This document shows positions 49,045 to 57,496 of a DNA stretch of 57,496 nucleotides, in pieces; position 1 is the stretch's first letter; each line of letters starts with the position of its first letter. The DNA lies in NCBI GenBank assembly GCA_966250015.1, contig CBINFS010000024.1, forward strand, positions 1-57,496, read 5' to 3'. A program made the position numbers and the translations under genes. The notes beneath the pieces are model-generated. The model saw nothing but the letters and a program-made list of their open reading frames with translations, searched no databases and was not told the origin of the DNA. Origin of the DNA: CBINFS01 sp966250015. GTDB taxonomy: Bacteria > Bacteroidota > Rhodothermia > Rhodothermales > DASSAV01.

Positions 49045-51081
49045 ATGAACCGGCCAGATCCTACCATTGAGGCGGCCTATTCTGTTCCTCATTCGTTCGT
49101 ATTTGTCGTGATTATCGTCGTTCTTCTCGCCCTGCTCCTGATTGCAGGTCCGTCTCCCCTTTTCGCCCAGCAGACCCTCGAAGTCAAGTCGCCCAACGGC
49201 AAGCTCGTCCTCAACCTAACGGCTGGTGACGACCTGCGCTGGTCGCTGACCCACGACGGAACGCCCGTCGTCTTGCCTTCGCCAATCGCGTTAACCCTCG
49301 AATCAGGCGAGGTGCTCGGCGCCAACCCCGTCATTACCGGAAGCAAGCCCACCTCGGTCGACGATGTAATCATTCCGCCCATCTACAAAAAGTCAAAGAT
49401 CTTAGACCGGTACAACGAGCTGACGGTGACTTTCAAAGGTGGGTATGGCATCATCCTGCGAGCGTACGACGACGGGGCGGCCTACCGGCTGTTACTCGAA
49501 CGCGACGGCGACGTCGTCGTCCGGGACGAAACGGTCTCCTTCACGTTTGCGGGCGACTACACGGCGCACGTGCCGTTCATCCGGGATAAACGCAGCGACG
49601 ACCCGTACCATTCCGGCTTCGAGGCGCACTACGACGTGCTGAAGCTATCCGATATCAACCCCGACACGCTTAGCTACGCGCCGCTGCTCGTCGAGCTCGA
49701 GGCCGGCAAGAAGGCCGTGCTTTTCGACGCCGACGTCGAAGCCTACCCGGGCATGTTCCTTGTGGCCGACACTAACACCCCACACGCGCTCCGCGGGCGC
49801 TTCGCCCCGTATCCCGTTGGCGAGGAACGCAGAGGCAACACGATCGTGCCGGTGCGTAGCGACGTGATTGCGCGCATCTCGGGCAACCGCACGCTCCCCT
49901 GGCGGGCCGTCGCGGTTTCGAGCCGCGACCACGAGCTGCTCGACAGCGACCTTGTCTACAAGCTCGCCTCCCCCTCCCGCCTCGACGACACCTCGTGGAT
50001 CAAGCCCGGCAAAGTGGCCTGGGAGTGGTGGAATAGCTCCAACCTGCGCGGCGTCGACTTCCCGACCGGCAGCAACACCGACACCTACAGGTTCTTCATC
50101 GACTTCGCCTCGGCTAACGGTCTCGAATACGTCATCCTCGACGGCGGCTGGTCTGCTCGCGGCGACTTGATGCGCACCCGCGACGAGATCGACCTGCCGT
50201 ATCTGATCGCCTACGGAAAAGACCGAAACGTCGATCTCATCCTCTGGGCGAGCTGGAGCCAGCTTCGCGGCAACGAAGACGCCGTCTTCTCCCATTACGC
50301 GGGCATGGGCATCAAGGGCTTCAAGGTGGACTTCATCGACCGTGACGACCAGGTAGCCGTCGAGTCCGTCTACCGTATCGCAGAACGCGCGGCGGCGCAC
50401 AAGCTCGTGCTGGACTACCACGGCATCTACGAGCCCACCGGCCTCCAGCGGACCTACCCGAACGTGATCAACTTCGAAGGCGTCAAGGGGCTCGAAAACA
50501 CCAAGTGGGTCCAGGTGGACGACGTTCCACGCTACGACGTGACGGCGCCCTACATCCGGATGCTCGTCGGCCCGATGGATTACACCCCCGGCGCCATGCG
50601 CAACGCCACGCAGAACGACTTCTTCGCAAGCCGCGCAACGCCCATGAGCCACGGCACCCGCGTCCATCAGCTCGCGATGTACACCATCTTCGAGGCGCCG
50701 CTCCAGATGCTCTCCGACAGCCCGACCAATTACATGGCCGAGCAGGAATGCACCGACTTCATCGCCAAGGTCCCGACCGTCTTCGACGAAACCGTCGCGC
50801 TGGACGGGCAGGTCGGCGAATACGTCGTACTCGCTCGCCGAAAGGGCGACACGTGGTACGTCGGCGCGATGACCAACTGGAACCTCAGAGAGCTGACCCT
50901 CGACCTCTCCTTCCTCGGCGACGGCGAATTTGAGGCCGACATTTTCCAGGACGGCATCAACGCTCACAAAGACGCCCGCGACTACAAGCGAGTCATCCGC
51001 CGCGTCAAGTCCTCCGACCGGCTTACCATCCAGATGAAGGAAGGCGGCGGATGGACGGCACGGATTTACCCCGTGCGGTAG
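49045..51081 (+). CDS. GH97 family alpha-glycosidase, exported
   Basis: 678 residues with a hydrophobic signal segment (FVFVVIIVVLLALLLIAG) ending near FAQQ. The N-terminal beta-sandwich (VKSPNGKLVLNL, GDDLRWSLTHDG) precedes a barrel with KPGKVAWEWWN, YVILDGGWSARGDL, ILWASWSQLRG and GIKGFKVDFIDRDDQ. GH97 contains inverting (SusB-like) and retaining members; the aspartate in KVDFIDRDDQ aligns by eye with the nucleophile of the retaining branch, which includes alpha-galactosidases. A TTG start at 49039 is an alternative. It is the first gene after the HD phosphohydrolase and faces the opposite way. Confidence 0.9.
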   Translation: MNRPDPTIEAAYSVPHSFVFVVIIVVLLALLLIAGPSPLFAQQTLEVKSPNGKLVLNLTAGDDLRWSLTHDGTPVVLPSPIALTLESGEVLGANPVITGSKPTSVDDVIIPPIYKKSKILDRYNELTVTFKGGYGIILRAYDDGAAYRLLLERDGDVVVRDETVSFTFAGDYTAHVPFIRDKRSDDPYHSGFEAHYDVLKLSDINPDTLSYAPLLVELEAGKKAVLFDADVEAYPGMFLVADTNTPHALRGRFAPYPVGEERRGNTIVPVRSDVIARISGNRTLPWRAVAVSSRDHELLDSDLVYKLASPSRLDDTSWIKPGKVAWEWWNSSNLRGVDFPTGSNTDTYRFFIDFASANGLEYVILDGGWSARGDLMRTRDEIDLPYLIAYGKDRNVDLILWASWSQLRGNEDAVFSHYAGMGIKGFKVDFIDRDDQVAVESVYRIAERAAAHKLVLDYHGIYEPTGLQRTYPNVINFEGVKGLENTKWVQVDDVPRYDVTAPYIRMLVGPMDYTPGAMRNATQNDFFASRATPMSHGTRVHQLAMYTIFEAPLQMLSDSPTNYMAEQECTDFIAKVPTVFDETVALDGQVGEYVVLARRKGDTWYVGAMTNWNLRELTLDLSFLGDGEFEADIFQDGINAHKDARDYKRVIRRVKSSDRLTIQMKEGGGWTARIYPVR

Positions 51082-51846
51082 AGGTGGCGTGATTTGTGTG
51101 GGGGACGGTCTACCCTTCATTCGCTCCGCGACAGCTCTCCTTTTTAAATGAGCAATTCGTAGCGATTACCGATGGAACCATCCCGGTAACCCGCACTTCG
51201 GGAAAATTCCTCCTCGCAAGGCTCGTCGGAATGACAATATGAGAGGTATGGGTTTGTATCAGACCTCACTGCCATCGCCGACTCCCCACTTTGTCATCCC
51301 GAATCCCGCAAAGCGGGTGAGGGGTCTTTATGAAATGCAGCCTTCGAGAATGGTGGTCCGAGTACGCACGTCACTTCACTACCGTTTGTACCAGCCAAAA
51401 CGGCCGCACTTCGGGAAGATTCCTCGCTACCGCTCGGAATGACAATATGTGAGGTATGGGTTTGTATCAGACCTCACTGCCATCGCCGACTCCCCACTTT
51501 GTCATCCCGAATCCCGCAAAGCGGGTGAGGGGTCTTTATGAAACGCAGCGTTCATGTATGGCAGGAAGGGCACGCACAGCACTTCACCACCGTTCGTGCA
51601 AGTCTGAATTTTGTCGATCTAAGGAAACGTTGCCTGGATTTACTCCGTCAGTCGCGTTGCTCGTGTCGGCTCGAGGGCCGGAAGACGGATTTTTCAGGTA
51701 TTTCGTGGCAGTGGAAGCCACGCCGCAGGTTTTCATCCCTTAAAAAAATCATCCGCGAGCATCTGCATCCATCAGCGGACTGTAGCTCATTCTTCTCTTC
51801 GCGCCTTCGCGTGAGACTTTAGGATCGAACCCTGCGGAAGAGACCT
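51082..51846. repeat. Repeat-rich intergenic region with a 208-bp tandem duplication
   Basis: About 765 bp, no credible gene. An unusual near-exact direct repeat has copies at about 51229-51345 and 51437-51548, offset 208 bp. Each contains CACTTTGTCATCCCGAATCC followed by a CGCAAAGCGGG hairpin and GGGGTCTTTATGAAA. A copy of the window-start type element lies at about 51109-51150, and a TGGATTTACTCCGTCAGTCG element at about 51638-51675. A CATCCGCGAGCATCTGCATC block follows near 51748. Short frames overlapping the two copies encode the same peptide only because of the duplication. Confidence 0.75.
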
Positions 51847-53769
51847 TCACCGCACCCAGGTGTTGTTCGTCCGGTCGACGTCGGGGAGGTACCAGTCAGG
51901 GTCGATCTGGACGCGGTCGACGCGGCCGGGGGTGAAGCGCAGCGTGGCGGTTCGCTTGCCGCTGAGCCACGTGTCGACCGGCACGATCTGTTCCTCAACG
52001 TTGCCGTTCGAGTAGACCACACGCACGGGGGCGGGCATCGGCGTGAGGCCACGGTCGGCGATCTCCACCACGACGCCGTCGCTATCGGTATTTACACGCG
52101 TCACGGCGTGGTCGAGCGTCCACGTCTCGTAGAACATCGACGTCCAGAACCAGTCCAGGTCCTCGCCGATGACGTCCTCGAACGTGTTGAAGAGGTCGTA
52201 GGGGTACGGGTGTTTGAAGGCCCAGCGCCCGGCGTAGGTCCGGTATGCCTCCATTAACTTGTCGCCGTAGAGGCCTTGGAGCGCACGCAGGGCGAGGGCG
52301 GGCTTGCCGTAGGCCCCCACCCGCCAGGTCGAGCGGTTGGTCGATGGGAACAGATCCGTGTGCCGCATCGGCTCGACCTCTTCACCCGATTCCGCCAGTA
52401 CGAAGTAGGCCATGTGGCTGCCGGACGTCCAGCCGTCTGTATCGAAATAAGCGGACCACGCCTCGTTCGTGTTGAACGTCGTCAGGCCTTCGTCCATCCA
52501 CGCGTACTCCTTCTCGTCCGAGCCGACAACCATCGGAAACCACATGTGGCTGATCTCGTGGAACGTCGTCGCAAACACTCCGCGATCACCGGTCGTACCG
52601 ATTAGCGTCATCATCGGGTACTCCATCCCGCCTCCGATGATGCCTTCCACCACCGTCATGTGGGGATACGGATAAGGGAAAAACGTCTCGGATAGGTGCT
52701 CAATCGAAAACTGCGCGTACTCGGCCGCCCGCGCCCAGCCGTCTTTGTCCGAGCGATAGTAGGCGTGAATCATCGCACGGTCGGGCTGTCCGTCGTTTTC
52801 GCGGTCGCCGAGCGCGGCGGTCGTCGCGTCCCAGACGTGGTTGATCGAGGCGCTGAACGCGAAGTCGCGTACGTTCTCCGCCCGGAACCGCCAGGTAAGC
52901 AGGTCGTCCGGCGAATCGACCGTCACGAGACCGGCATTCAGATCGCGTTGCGTCACGATCGGAACCGTTTCGTTGGCGTAGGACGCCTGTTGCAGCCGGG
53001 CACGGATCTGCCCCGGGTAAACCTCCTCGGGGTTCTGCAGCTCACCGGTGGCCGCGACGAGCCACCCTTCGGGCAGCGTGATCGAGACGTCGTAGTTGCC
53101 GTATCCCATGTAGAACTCCCCTGCCCCCAAATACGGATCGGCCTTCCAGCCGCGCACGTCGTCGTAGACGGCCATCTGCGGGTACCAGTAACCCAGGTAG
53201 AATAGCTCTCCGTCCTGTCCCATGCGGGGAGCCCGCTCGGGCACGCGGAAGCTCCACGTGAGCCCGAGCTCCACCCAGTTGCCCGGGAAGAGAGGCTGTG
53301 CAAGACGAATGCGCAAGATCGTGCCGGAGATCGTGTAGCCGGGAACCTCCTGCGATAGCTGGCTCACGAGCGACTTGCCGTTAACGGTGATCCGTGAGAC
53401 CGTCATCCCGCCGGTCACTTCAGCGGGGAAATTCCGTGGCGCCCCTTCGGCGTGCAGGTTCTGCCGGAGGTGCAGGTACAGCACGTCCAGCGTATCCGGA
53501 GAGTTGTTGGTGTACCGGATGGTTTCCTGGCCCTGCAAGATGGCCGTTTCCGGCGAGAGCACGACGTCGATGTCGTACTCGGCCGTGTTCATCCAGTAGT
53601 TCGGTCCGGGGTTGCCGTCGAGCGTGCGGGTCCCCTTCTCGACGGCCTTCGTGTATCCCGGGATCGGAAAAACCGGGTACGGTACGGGGCGCGAGAGCTG
53701 GGCAAGTGCGGGGTGTGAGACAAAAAGCAGCAGGGAAAAAACGAGGACGGTGCGTAACGAACGAGTCAT
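51847..53769 (-). CDS. M1 family metallopeptidase, exported
   Basis: 640 residues with a signal peptide (MTRSLRTVLVFSLLLFVSHPALAQ). The N-terminal beta domain (YDIDVVLSPETAILQGQETIRYTNNSPDTL) is followed by the catalytic domain with GGMEYPMMTLIG and the zinc motif HEISH at about 403, with the third ligand in WMDEGLTTF 18 residues on. Members are gluzincin aminopeptidases; the GxMEN exopeptidase motif appears as GGMEY, so cleavage specificity may differ from classic aminopeptidase N. The C-terminus holds a small beta domain. The ATG at 53769 opens the signal peptide; an upstream frame extension to 53850 is not needed. Confidence 0.92.
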   Translation of the reverse strand: MTRSLRTVLVFSLLLFVSHPALAQLSRPVPYPVFPIPGYTKAVEKGTRTLDGNPGPNYWMNTAEYDIDVVLSPETAILQGQETIRYTNNSPDTLDVLYLHLRQNLHAEGAPRNFPAEVTGGMTVSRITVNGKSLVSQLSQEVPGYTISGTILRIRLAQPLFPGNWVELGLTWSFRVPERAPRMGQDGELFYLGYWYPQMAVYDDVRGWKADPYLGAGEFYMGYGNYDVSITLPEGWLVAATGELQNPEEVYPGQIRARLQQASYANETVPIVTQRDLNAGLVTVDSPDDLLTWRFRAENVRDFAFSASINHVWDATTAALGDRENDGQPDRAMIHAYYRSDKDGWARAAEYAQFSIEHLSETFFPYPYPHMTVVEGIIGGGMEYPMMTLIGTTGDRGVFATTFHEISHMWFPMVVGSDEKEYAWMDEGLTTFNTNEAWSAYFDTDGWTSGSHMAYFVLAESGEEVEPMRHTDLFPSTNRSTWRVGAYGKPALALRALQGLYGDKLMEAYRTYAGRWAFKHPYPYDLFNTFEDVIGEDLDWFWTSMFYETWTLDHAVTRVNTDSDGVVVEIADRGLTPMPAPVRVVYSNGNVEEQIVPVDTWLSGKRTATLRFTPGRVDRVQIDPDWYLPDVDRTNNTWVR

Positions 53770-53852
53770 GAGATCAGCAAGGATTAACCCGACAAACCGG
53801 CTAAAAAACTGGATTTGGTCCGGTGCGTTCCTGGACCGGTGTATATGCAATT

Positions 53853-53878
53853 GCCCTCGTCACGGTGGCGGCGAGGGC
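53853..53878 (-). terminator. Hairpin downstream of sucC
   Basis: Arms GCCCTCG (53853-53859) and CGAGGGC (53872-53878), with further TGCA pairing outside. No long T run follows on the minus strand, so it may be a weak terminator or a processing site between sucC and the M1 gene. Confidence 0.42.
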
Positions 53879-53902
53879 ATGCAAAAACATTCAGAACAGG
53901 AG

Positions 53903-55093
53903 TCAGGCCGTGTGGCTGCGGACGCGCTCCAGCGCCGCCGTGACTTTTGTGGCGGCCTCTTCGAGCAGGATGGCCGTCTCGACTTCGAGCCCGCTCTCGG
54001 CGAGTATTTTCTGCCCCTCCTCGGCGTTGGTGCCCTGGAGCCGGACGATGAGCGGCACCTTGATGTCGACCTTCTTCGCTGCCTCGACGATCCCGGTAGC
54101 CACACGGTCGCCCCGGACGATCCCTCCGAAGATGTTCACCAGGATCGCCTCGACGTGGGGGTCTTTCAGGATGATCCGGAAGCCGGCCTCGACGGTCTCA
54201 GCGCTCGCACTGCCGCCGACGTCGAGGAAGTTCGCCGGCTCGCCACCCGCGAGCTTGATGATGTCCATCGTCGCCATCGCCAGTCCGGCGCCGTTCACCA
54301 TACACCCTACGTTGCCGTCGAGCTTGACGTAGCTCAGGTTGTGCTCACTCGCCTCGACCTCGAGCGGGTCCTCTTCGTAGATGTCCCGCATGCGTTCTAT
54401 CGCTTCCTGCCGGAAAAGCGCATTGTCGTCGACGTTGATCTTGGCGTCGATCGCAAATACCTCGCCCTGAGCCGTCAGAACGAGCGGATTTATTTCGGCG
54501 AGAGACGCATCGACCTCCTCGTAAGCCTTGTAGAGGCTCATAATGAACCGGGCGGCCTGGCCGTGCGTCTTCCCCTCAAACCCGAGGCGGAAGGCCAGGT
54601 CGCGCGCCTGGTACGGACGCAGGCCGACGGTCGGATCGACCCACACCTTAAAGATTTTCTCAGGTGTCTCTTCGGCAACCTTCTCGATTTCGACGCCCCC
54701 CTCGGTGGAGGCCATCACCACGTTCCGGTTTCGCTGGCGGTCGAGCGTCACCCCGACGTAGTACTCCTTCTCGATGTCCACTGCGTCGGAGATGAGCACC
54801 GCCCTCACTTTCTGGCCTTCCGGGCCGGTCTGGTGCGTCTTCAACATCATCCCGAGCATGGCTTTGGCCTTTTCCTCCACCTCCTCGACACTCTTGGCGA
54901 GCTTGACGCCTCCTCCCTTTCCCCGGCCTCCCGCGTGAATCTGTGCTTTTATGACAAACGTCCGGCTGCCGTGGGCAGCCAGCTCACGCGCCGCAGCAAC
55001 GGCCTCCTCGACCGTCCGCGCAACGATTCCGGTCTGCACCGCGACACCGTAACGCGAAAGGATTTCTTTTGCCTGATACTCGTGTAGTTTCAT
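53903..55093 (-). CDS. sucC: Succinate-CoA ligase (ADP-forming), beta subunit
   Basis: 396-residue TCA-cycle enzyme subunit that carries the ATP-grasp nucleotide site and the coenzyme-A phosphate contacts. It begins MKLHEYQAKEILSRYGV and shows VIKAQIHAGGRGKGGGVKLA, EINPLVLTAQGEVFAIDAKINVDDNALFR, GCMVNGAGLAMATMDIIKLAGGEPANFLDVGG and ILVNIFGGIVRGDRVATGIV. Alpha subunit sucD is not in the window. The ATG at 55093 is the family start; a frame extension to 55159 adds unrelated residues. Confidence 0.96.
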   Translation of the reverse strand: MKLHEYQAKEILSRYGVAVQTGIVARTVEEAVAAARELAAHGSRTFVIKAQIHAGGRGKGGGVKLAKSVEEVEEKAKAMLGMMLKTHQTGPEGQKVRAVLISDAVDIEKEYYVGVTLDRQRNRNVVMASTEGGVEIEKVAEETPEKIFKVWVDPTVGLRPYQARDLAFRLGFEGKTHGQAARFIMSLYKAYEEVDASLAEINPLVLTAQGEVFAIDAKINVDDNALFRQEAIERMRDIYEEDPLEVEASEHNLSYVKLDGNVGCMVNGAGLAMATMDIIKLAGGEPANFLDVGGSASAETVEAGFRIILKDPHVEAILVNIFGGIVRGDRVATGIVEAAKKVDIKVPLIVRLQGTNAEEGQKILAESGLEVETAILLEEAATKVTAALERVRSHTA

Positions 55094-55375
55094 CGGTACG
55101 TTTTCGTCGGATTTCAACACAACCGGCAAAAGGTACACCAGTCTCCCCGTAGAATCCACCTAAAAAACGGATCGTTCTAAGTTTGTCGTAGTTTGGGGAG
55201 GGTGGAAGACATACACCTCTGAAGTCCCCTCAAGGGGACGGTGGACCATCGTCAATAGTCACCGAAGTGCTGTCCATATAGCGTCTTACCACAGCCCCAT
55301 CAAGGAGGCTGATGGGGGTGTAATTATTTCAATTAGGATTAATCATCACAACGATACGGTCACAGATAGACCACA
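55094..55375. repeat. Intergenic region with CCCCTCAAGGGG-type repeats
   Basis: About 280 bp between the divergent sucC and LptF/LptG genes, so both promoters should be here. Two repeats of the 44.5 kb family are present: AAGTCCCCTCAAGGGGACGG at about 55221-55240 and CAGCCCCATCAAGGAGGCTG then ATGGGGGTGTAA at about 55292-55323. No further gene or RNA is seen. Confidence 0.62.
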
Positions 55376-56461
55376 GTGACGCGATACGATCTCCATATCA
55401 TCCGGCGCCTGTTTACCGGGACGTTCGTGCTGCTTGGGGTCCTGATCGTCTTTTTTATCGTCCTCCATTACGTGGAGTACATCGACGACTTCATGGACCG
55501 AAGCGCGAAGATGTCGGAGATCTTTACGGTCTATTACCTGAACTTCATCCCCGAGATCGTCAAGCTCACGTCGCCTCTCGCGGTCTTTTTGGCGAGCATT
55601 TATCTGATGGGCCGGCTCGCACAGAGCCTCCAGATCGTCGCTCTTCAGTCGAGCGGGGTGTCGCTCTACCGGCTAACTTTGCCCTTTGCGGTGTATGCCG
55701 TGATCGTCACCGGGTTCATGTTCTGGTTCAACGGCTGGGTGGTGCCGAAAACGAACAAGACCGTACTCGAATTCGAGGCCAAATACCTGAAGGACGCGCC
55801 GCTCCAGACTGAACTGACCAACGTCTTCCGCCAGGACCGGCCGGGCGGCATCCTGTCGATCGGGTACTTCGACCGCGAGAGCCTGGTCGCGCACCGCGTC
55901 TCGCTCCAGGAGTTCGAGGAAGGGCAGGTGATGACGCGCCGGATCGACGCCATACGCATGGGTTGGGACCCGGAACACTCGAATTGGGTGTTGCACAACG
56001 CACTCATCCGGACCTTCTCGCCGGATGGCCTCGTGTCGCAAGAGCGCGTGGAGATGATGGATACGACGCTGAACATCTACCCGAGCGACCTTGCACGGAC
56101 GGACCGCGACGTCGAGTCGATGTCGATCCCCGACGCCACCGGGCACGTGGCGAGCCTGCGGCGGTCCGGTGTTGCCAACCTCGGGCGCACCCTCGTCGGG
56201 TACTACTCGAAGTTCAGCTACCCGTTTGCCAACCTGATCCTGGTGCTCATCGCAGTACCGATCGCGTCGGTGCGGAGGCGCGGAGGCCAGGCCGTACAGG
56301 TAGGCCTGGGCCTGCTCGTGGCGTTTTTCTACCTGGCGACGCTCAAACTGACCGAGCCGTTCGGGTACACCGGCGCCATAGACCCGCTCGTCGTCTCCTG
56401 GCTCCCCCACGCCCTCTTCGCCGTCCTCGCGCTGATCCTCTTCATCAAGAGCAGGAAGTAA
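55376..56461 (+). CDS. LptF/LptG family permease (YjgP/YjgQ type)
   Basis: 361-residue inner-membrane subunit of the LPS export ABC transporter. Three N-terminal helices (RRLFTGTFVLLGVLIVFFIVLHYVEYIDDF; LTSPLAVFLASIYLMGRLAQS; TLPFAVYAVIVTGFMFWFNGWVVP) lead to a periplasmic beta-jellyroll domain (about 120-265), then three C-terminal helices ending HALFAVLALILFIKSRK. The start is GTG (GTG-ACG-CGA-TAC). Only one of the LptF/LptG pair occurs in the window. With lptD at 15-18 kb it confirms an LPS-bearing outer membrane. Confidence 0.9.
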   Translation: MTRYDLHIIRRLFTGTFVLLGVLIVFFIVLHYVEYIDDFMDRSAKMSEIFTVYYLNFIPEIVKLTSPLAVFLASIYLMGRLAQSLQIVALQSSGVSLYRLTLPFAVYAVIVTGFMFWFNGWVVPKTNKTVLEFEAKYLKDAPLQTELTNVFRQDRPGGILSIGYFDRESLVAHRVSLQEFEEGQVMTRRIDAIRMGWDPEHSNWVLHNALIRTFSPDGLVSQERVEMMDTTLNIYPSDLARTDRDVESMSIPDATGHVASLRRSGVANLGRTLVGYYSKFSYPFANLILVLIAVPIASVRRRGGQAVQVGLGLLVAFFYLATLKLTEPFGYTGAIDPLVVSWLPHALFAVLALILFIKSRK

Positions 56462-56479
56462 GCCGGTTTTTTTAAATCA

Positions 56480-56525
56480 AAGGGGATGGCTTTACCGCAA
56501 TACTACACAGCAAAACCATCCCCTT
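56480..56525. terminator. Terminator-like hairpin between convergent genes
   Basis: Arms AAGGGGATGG (56480-56489) and CCATCCCCTT (56516-56525) enclose a 26-nt loop. The T run at 56467-56473 lies on the lptF-side flank. It separates the LptF/LptG gene from the convergent glycosyl hydrolase fragment. Confidence 0.55.
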
Positions 56526-56548
56526 GAGGATCATCGAAAAGAGTTATC

Positions 56549-57496
56549 TCACACTCCCTCCTTTCTGCTCACCAGCTCAAACTCTTCGAAAAGGCCGTAG
56601 TCGAGCGTGTGGTACTGGTCTCCGGGAGGCTGGACTTCGGGGGCGTAGAAAAAGCTCCAGGGGGTCACGACGCCAGGCTGCGGGTTGTTGTGGTGGGGCC
56701 CGAGGACGTTCTTGAGCGAACCGTACACCACGACCTCCACCTCATTCGTACCCTGTCGCAGCTTCCCTGTGACGTCCACTTCGTACGGTTGCGAAACCAC
56801 GACGCCCGCCTTCTCCCCGTTCACCCGGACCTCGGCGACGGTGCCGTTCCACGCACCGAGCCGGACGCGGTAGTCGCCCGTAGCGTCGGCGACCTCGAAC
56901 GTCCGCTTGTACGACACCGTGTGCGAATACAGCGGGAGCCCCTGCTGCTTCCACGACCCGAGTGTCATCGGATCGGCCGGGACGATCTCCCAACCGCGCT
57001 CGCGGCTCGCCAGGTCGAAGTTGCCGAGCAGGTACACCGGCTCGAGCTCGGCATGCACCGAGAACGGCATGGCCATTATCGCAATCCGGTTCAGGCCCGG
57101 CATGAGGTACGGCCCGATGTCGAACACGCCGAACGAGCGGTCGAGCCACCACTGGTCCGGCTCTGGCCGGATGTTCTTCGCATTGACGAACACCTTGTAC
57201 AGGTGCGGCCATTCGACCACCAGCCGCATGCTCGCCTGGTCCTGGAACTCCCTGCTGATGTTGAATCGGTAGCATGCACGGAAGCCCGAGCCCGTCGAGA
57301 ACGTGTCGGCCTCGACGAACGTCTTTTTGTACTGCACGCCGACGTTCCAGGGGTTGTGGCCGAACCCGCCTTCGCCGAATCCGTGGTACTTGTAGATCGA
57401 GTCAGCCGCCGTGTAGAAGTAGATCCCGTCTCCTTCCATCGGACCCGCCTTGTAGTCGACGTAGTCCAGCACGAGCACGTTGGGCTCATTTCGGAC
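56549..57496 (-). CDS. C-terminal part of a large glycosyl hydrolase (GH106/GH2-like sugar-binding region), cut by the window edge
   Basis: The frame stays open to the window end (RNEPNVLVLDYVDYK...), so the N-terminus is missing; the first in-frame GTG at 57478 is not a start. The 316 visible residues form two galactose-binding-like jellyroll regions (MRLVVEWPHLYKVFVNAKNI, WLDRSFGVFDIGPYLMPGLNRI; then TVSYKRTFEVADATGDYRVRLGAWNGTVAEVRVNGEKAG, DVTGKLRQGTNEVEVVVYGSLKNVLGPHH). This layout is typical of the C-terminus of large alpha-L-rhamnosidase-type or GH2-related exported hydrolases. The catalytic domain is outside the window, so family assignment is tentative. Confidence 0.62.
   Translation of the reverse strand, partial: VRNEPNVLVLDYVDYKAGPMEGDGIYFYTAADSIYKYHGFGEGGFGHNPWNVGVQYKKTFVEADTFSTGSGFRACYRFNISREFQDQASMRLVVEWPHLYKVFVNAKNIRPEPDQWWLDRSFGVFDIGPYLMPGLNRIAIMAMPFSVHAELEPVYLLGNFDLASRERGWEIVPADPMTLGSWKQQGLPLYSHTVSYKRTFEVADATGDYRVRLGAWNGTVAEVRVNGEKAGVVVSQPYEVDVTGKLRQGTNEVEVVVYGSLKNVLGPHHNNPQPGVVTPWSFFYAPEVQPPGDQYHTLDYGLFEEFELVSRKEGV

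Noticed and set aside
49645..51120. 491-codon minus-strand frame opposite the GH97 gene
   Set aside because: Shadow of GH97; no domain or start signal recognised.
51241..51743. Repeated peptide MGLYQTSLPSPTPHFVIPNP in two adjacent short frames
   Set aside because: The peptides coincide only because a non-coding repeat cluster is duplicated; there is no ribosome site or coding composition.
53612..55087. Long plus-strand open frame opposite sucC and the M1 gene start
   Set aside because: It runs antisense across two well-recognised genes and the intergenic hairpin; the composition is that of a shadow frame.

Overview
The window is GC-rich bacterial chromosome from a diderm. It encodes an LptD-type outer-membrane LPS assembly protein and an LptF/LptG permease. 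The closest fit by gene content is a Rhodothermota/Bacteroidota-like lineage: a DUF5916/CBM9 outer-membrane protein, an eight-helix FtsX-type permease of about 800 residues, GH95 and GH97 exo-glycosidases, S9 and M1 exported peptidases, a DUF7033-type deacetylase, and a small conserved basic membrane protein before mutL. This placement is an inference; no rRNA or tRNA gene was seen.

Layout. 0.3-4.5 kb (minus): an SDR dehydrogenase and a GH95 fucosidase-type lipoprotein, then a PAP2 phosphatase. 4.6-8.2 kb (plus): an arsR - SRPBCC - small membrane protein - short UvrA-like ABC ATPase operon with a self-contained promoter/operator. 8.5-15 kb: a SpoIIE-type phosphatase, a BON protein, a GNAT enzyme, a polysaccharide deacetylase, a lone receiver and a stand-alone LigD-type polymerase, with repeat-rich gaps between them. 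15.2-23.2 kb is a housekeeping block: lptD, a ROK kinase, an FtsB-like protein and eno on minus; a small membrane protein and mutL on plus. 23.4-31.4 kb: a serine hydrolase, a toast-rack protein, and convergent to it a DUF5916 - BlaI - M56 peptidase operon whose peptidase carries a long DGNIN-repeat solenoid.

31.5-39.3 kb is the most interesting region. It is a MacAB-like transport system split over two strands: an FtsX permease on minus, an adaptor and ATPase on plus. An NtrY-like kinase and an NtrC-like sigma-54 activator lie between them. Both transport units have a sigma-54 type -24/-12 promoter, each preceded at nearly the same distance by a pair of sites resembling TGTCCG-N4-CGGACA spaced 21-22 bp apart. 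This looks like a single-regulator, two-promoter circuit.

39.3-48.9 kb: a cold-shock protein with a strong terminator, a YD-like lipoprotein, a small hypothetical, an Rcp1-type receiver, tilS, hpt, an S9 peptidase with a C-terminal formylglycine-generating-enzyme-like domain, and an HD phosphohydrolase that appears to lack a canonical start codon. 49-57.5 kb: a GH97 glycosidase, an M1 metallopeptidase, sucC, an LptF/LptG permease, and the C-terminal part of a large glycosyl hydrolase cut by the window edge.

Intergenic regions are unusually rich in dispersed palindromic repeats of several families. Some occur in a fixed composite order.
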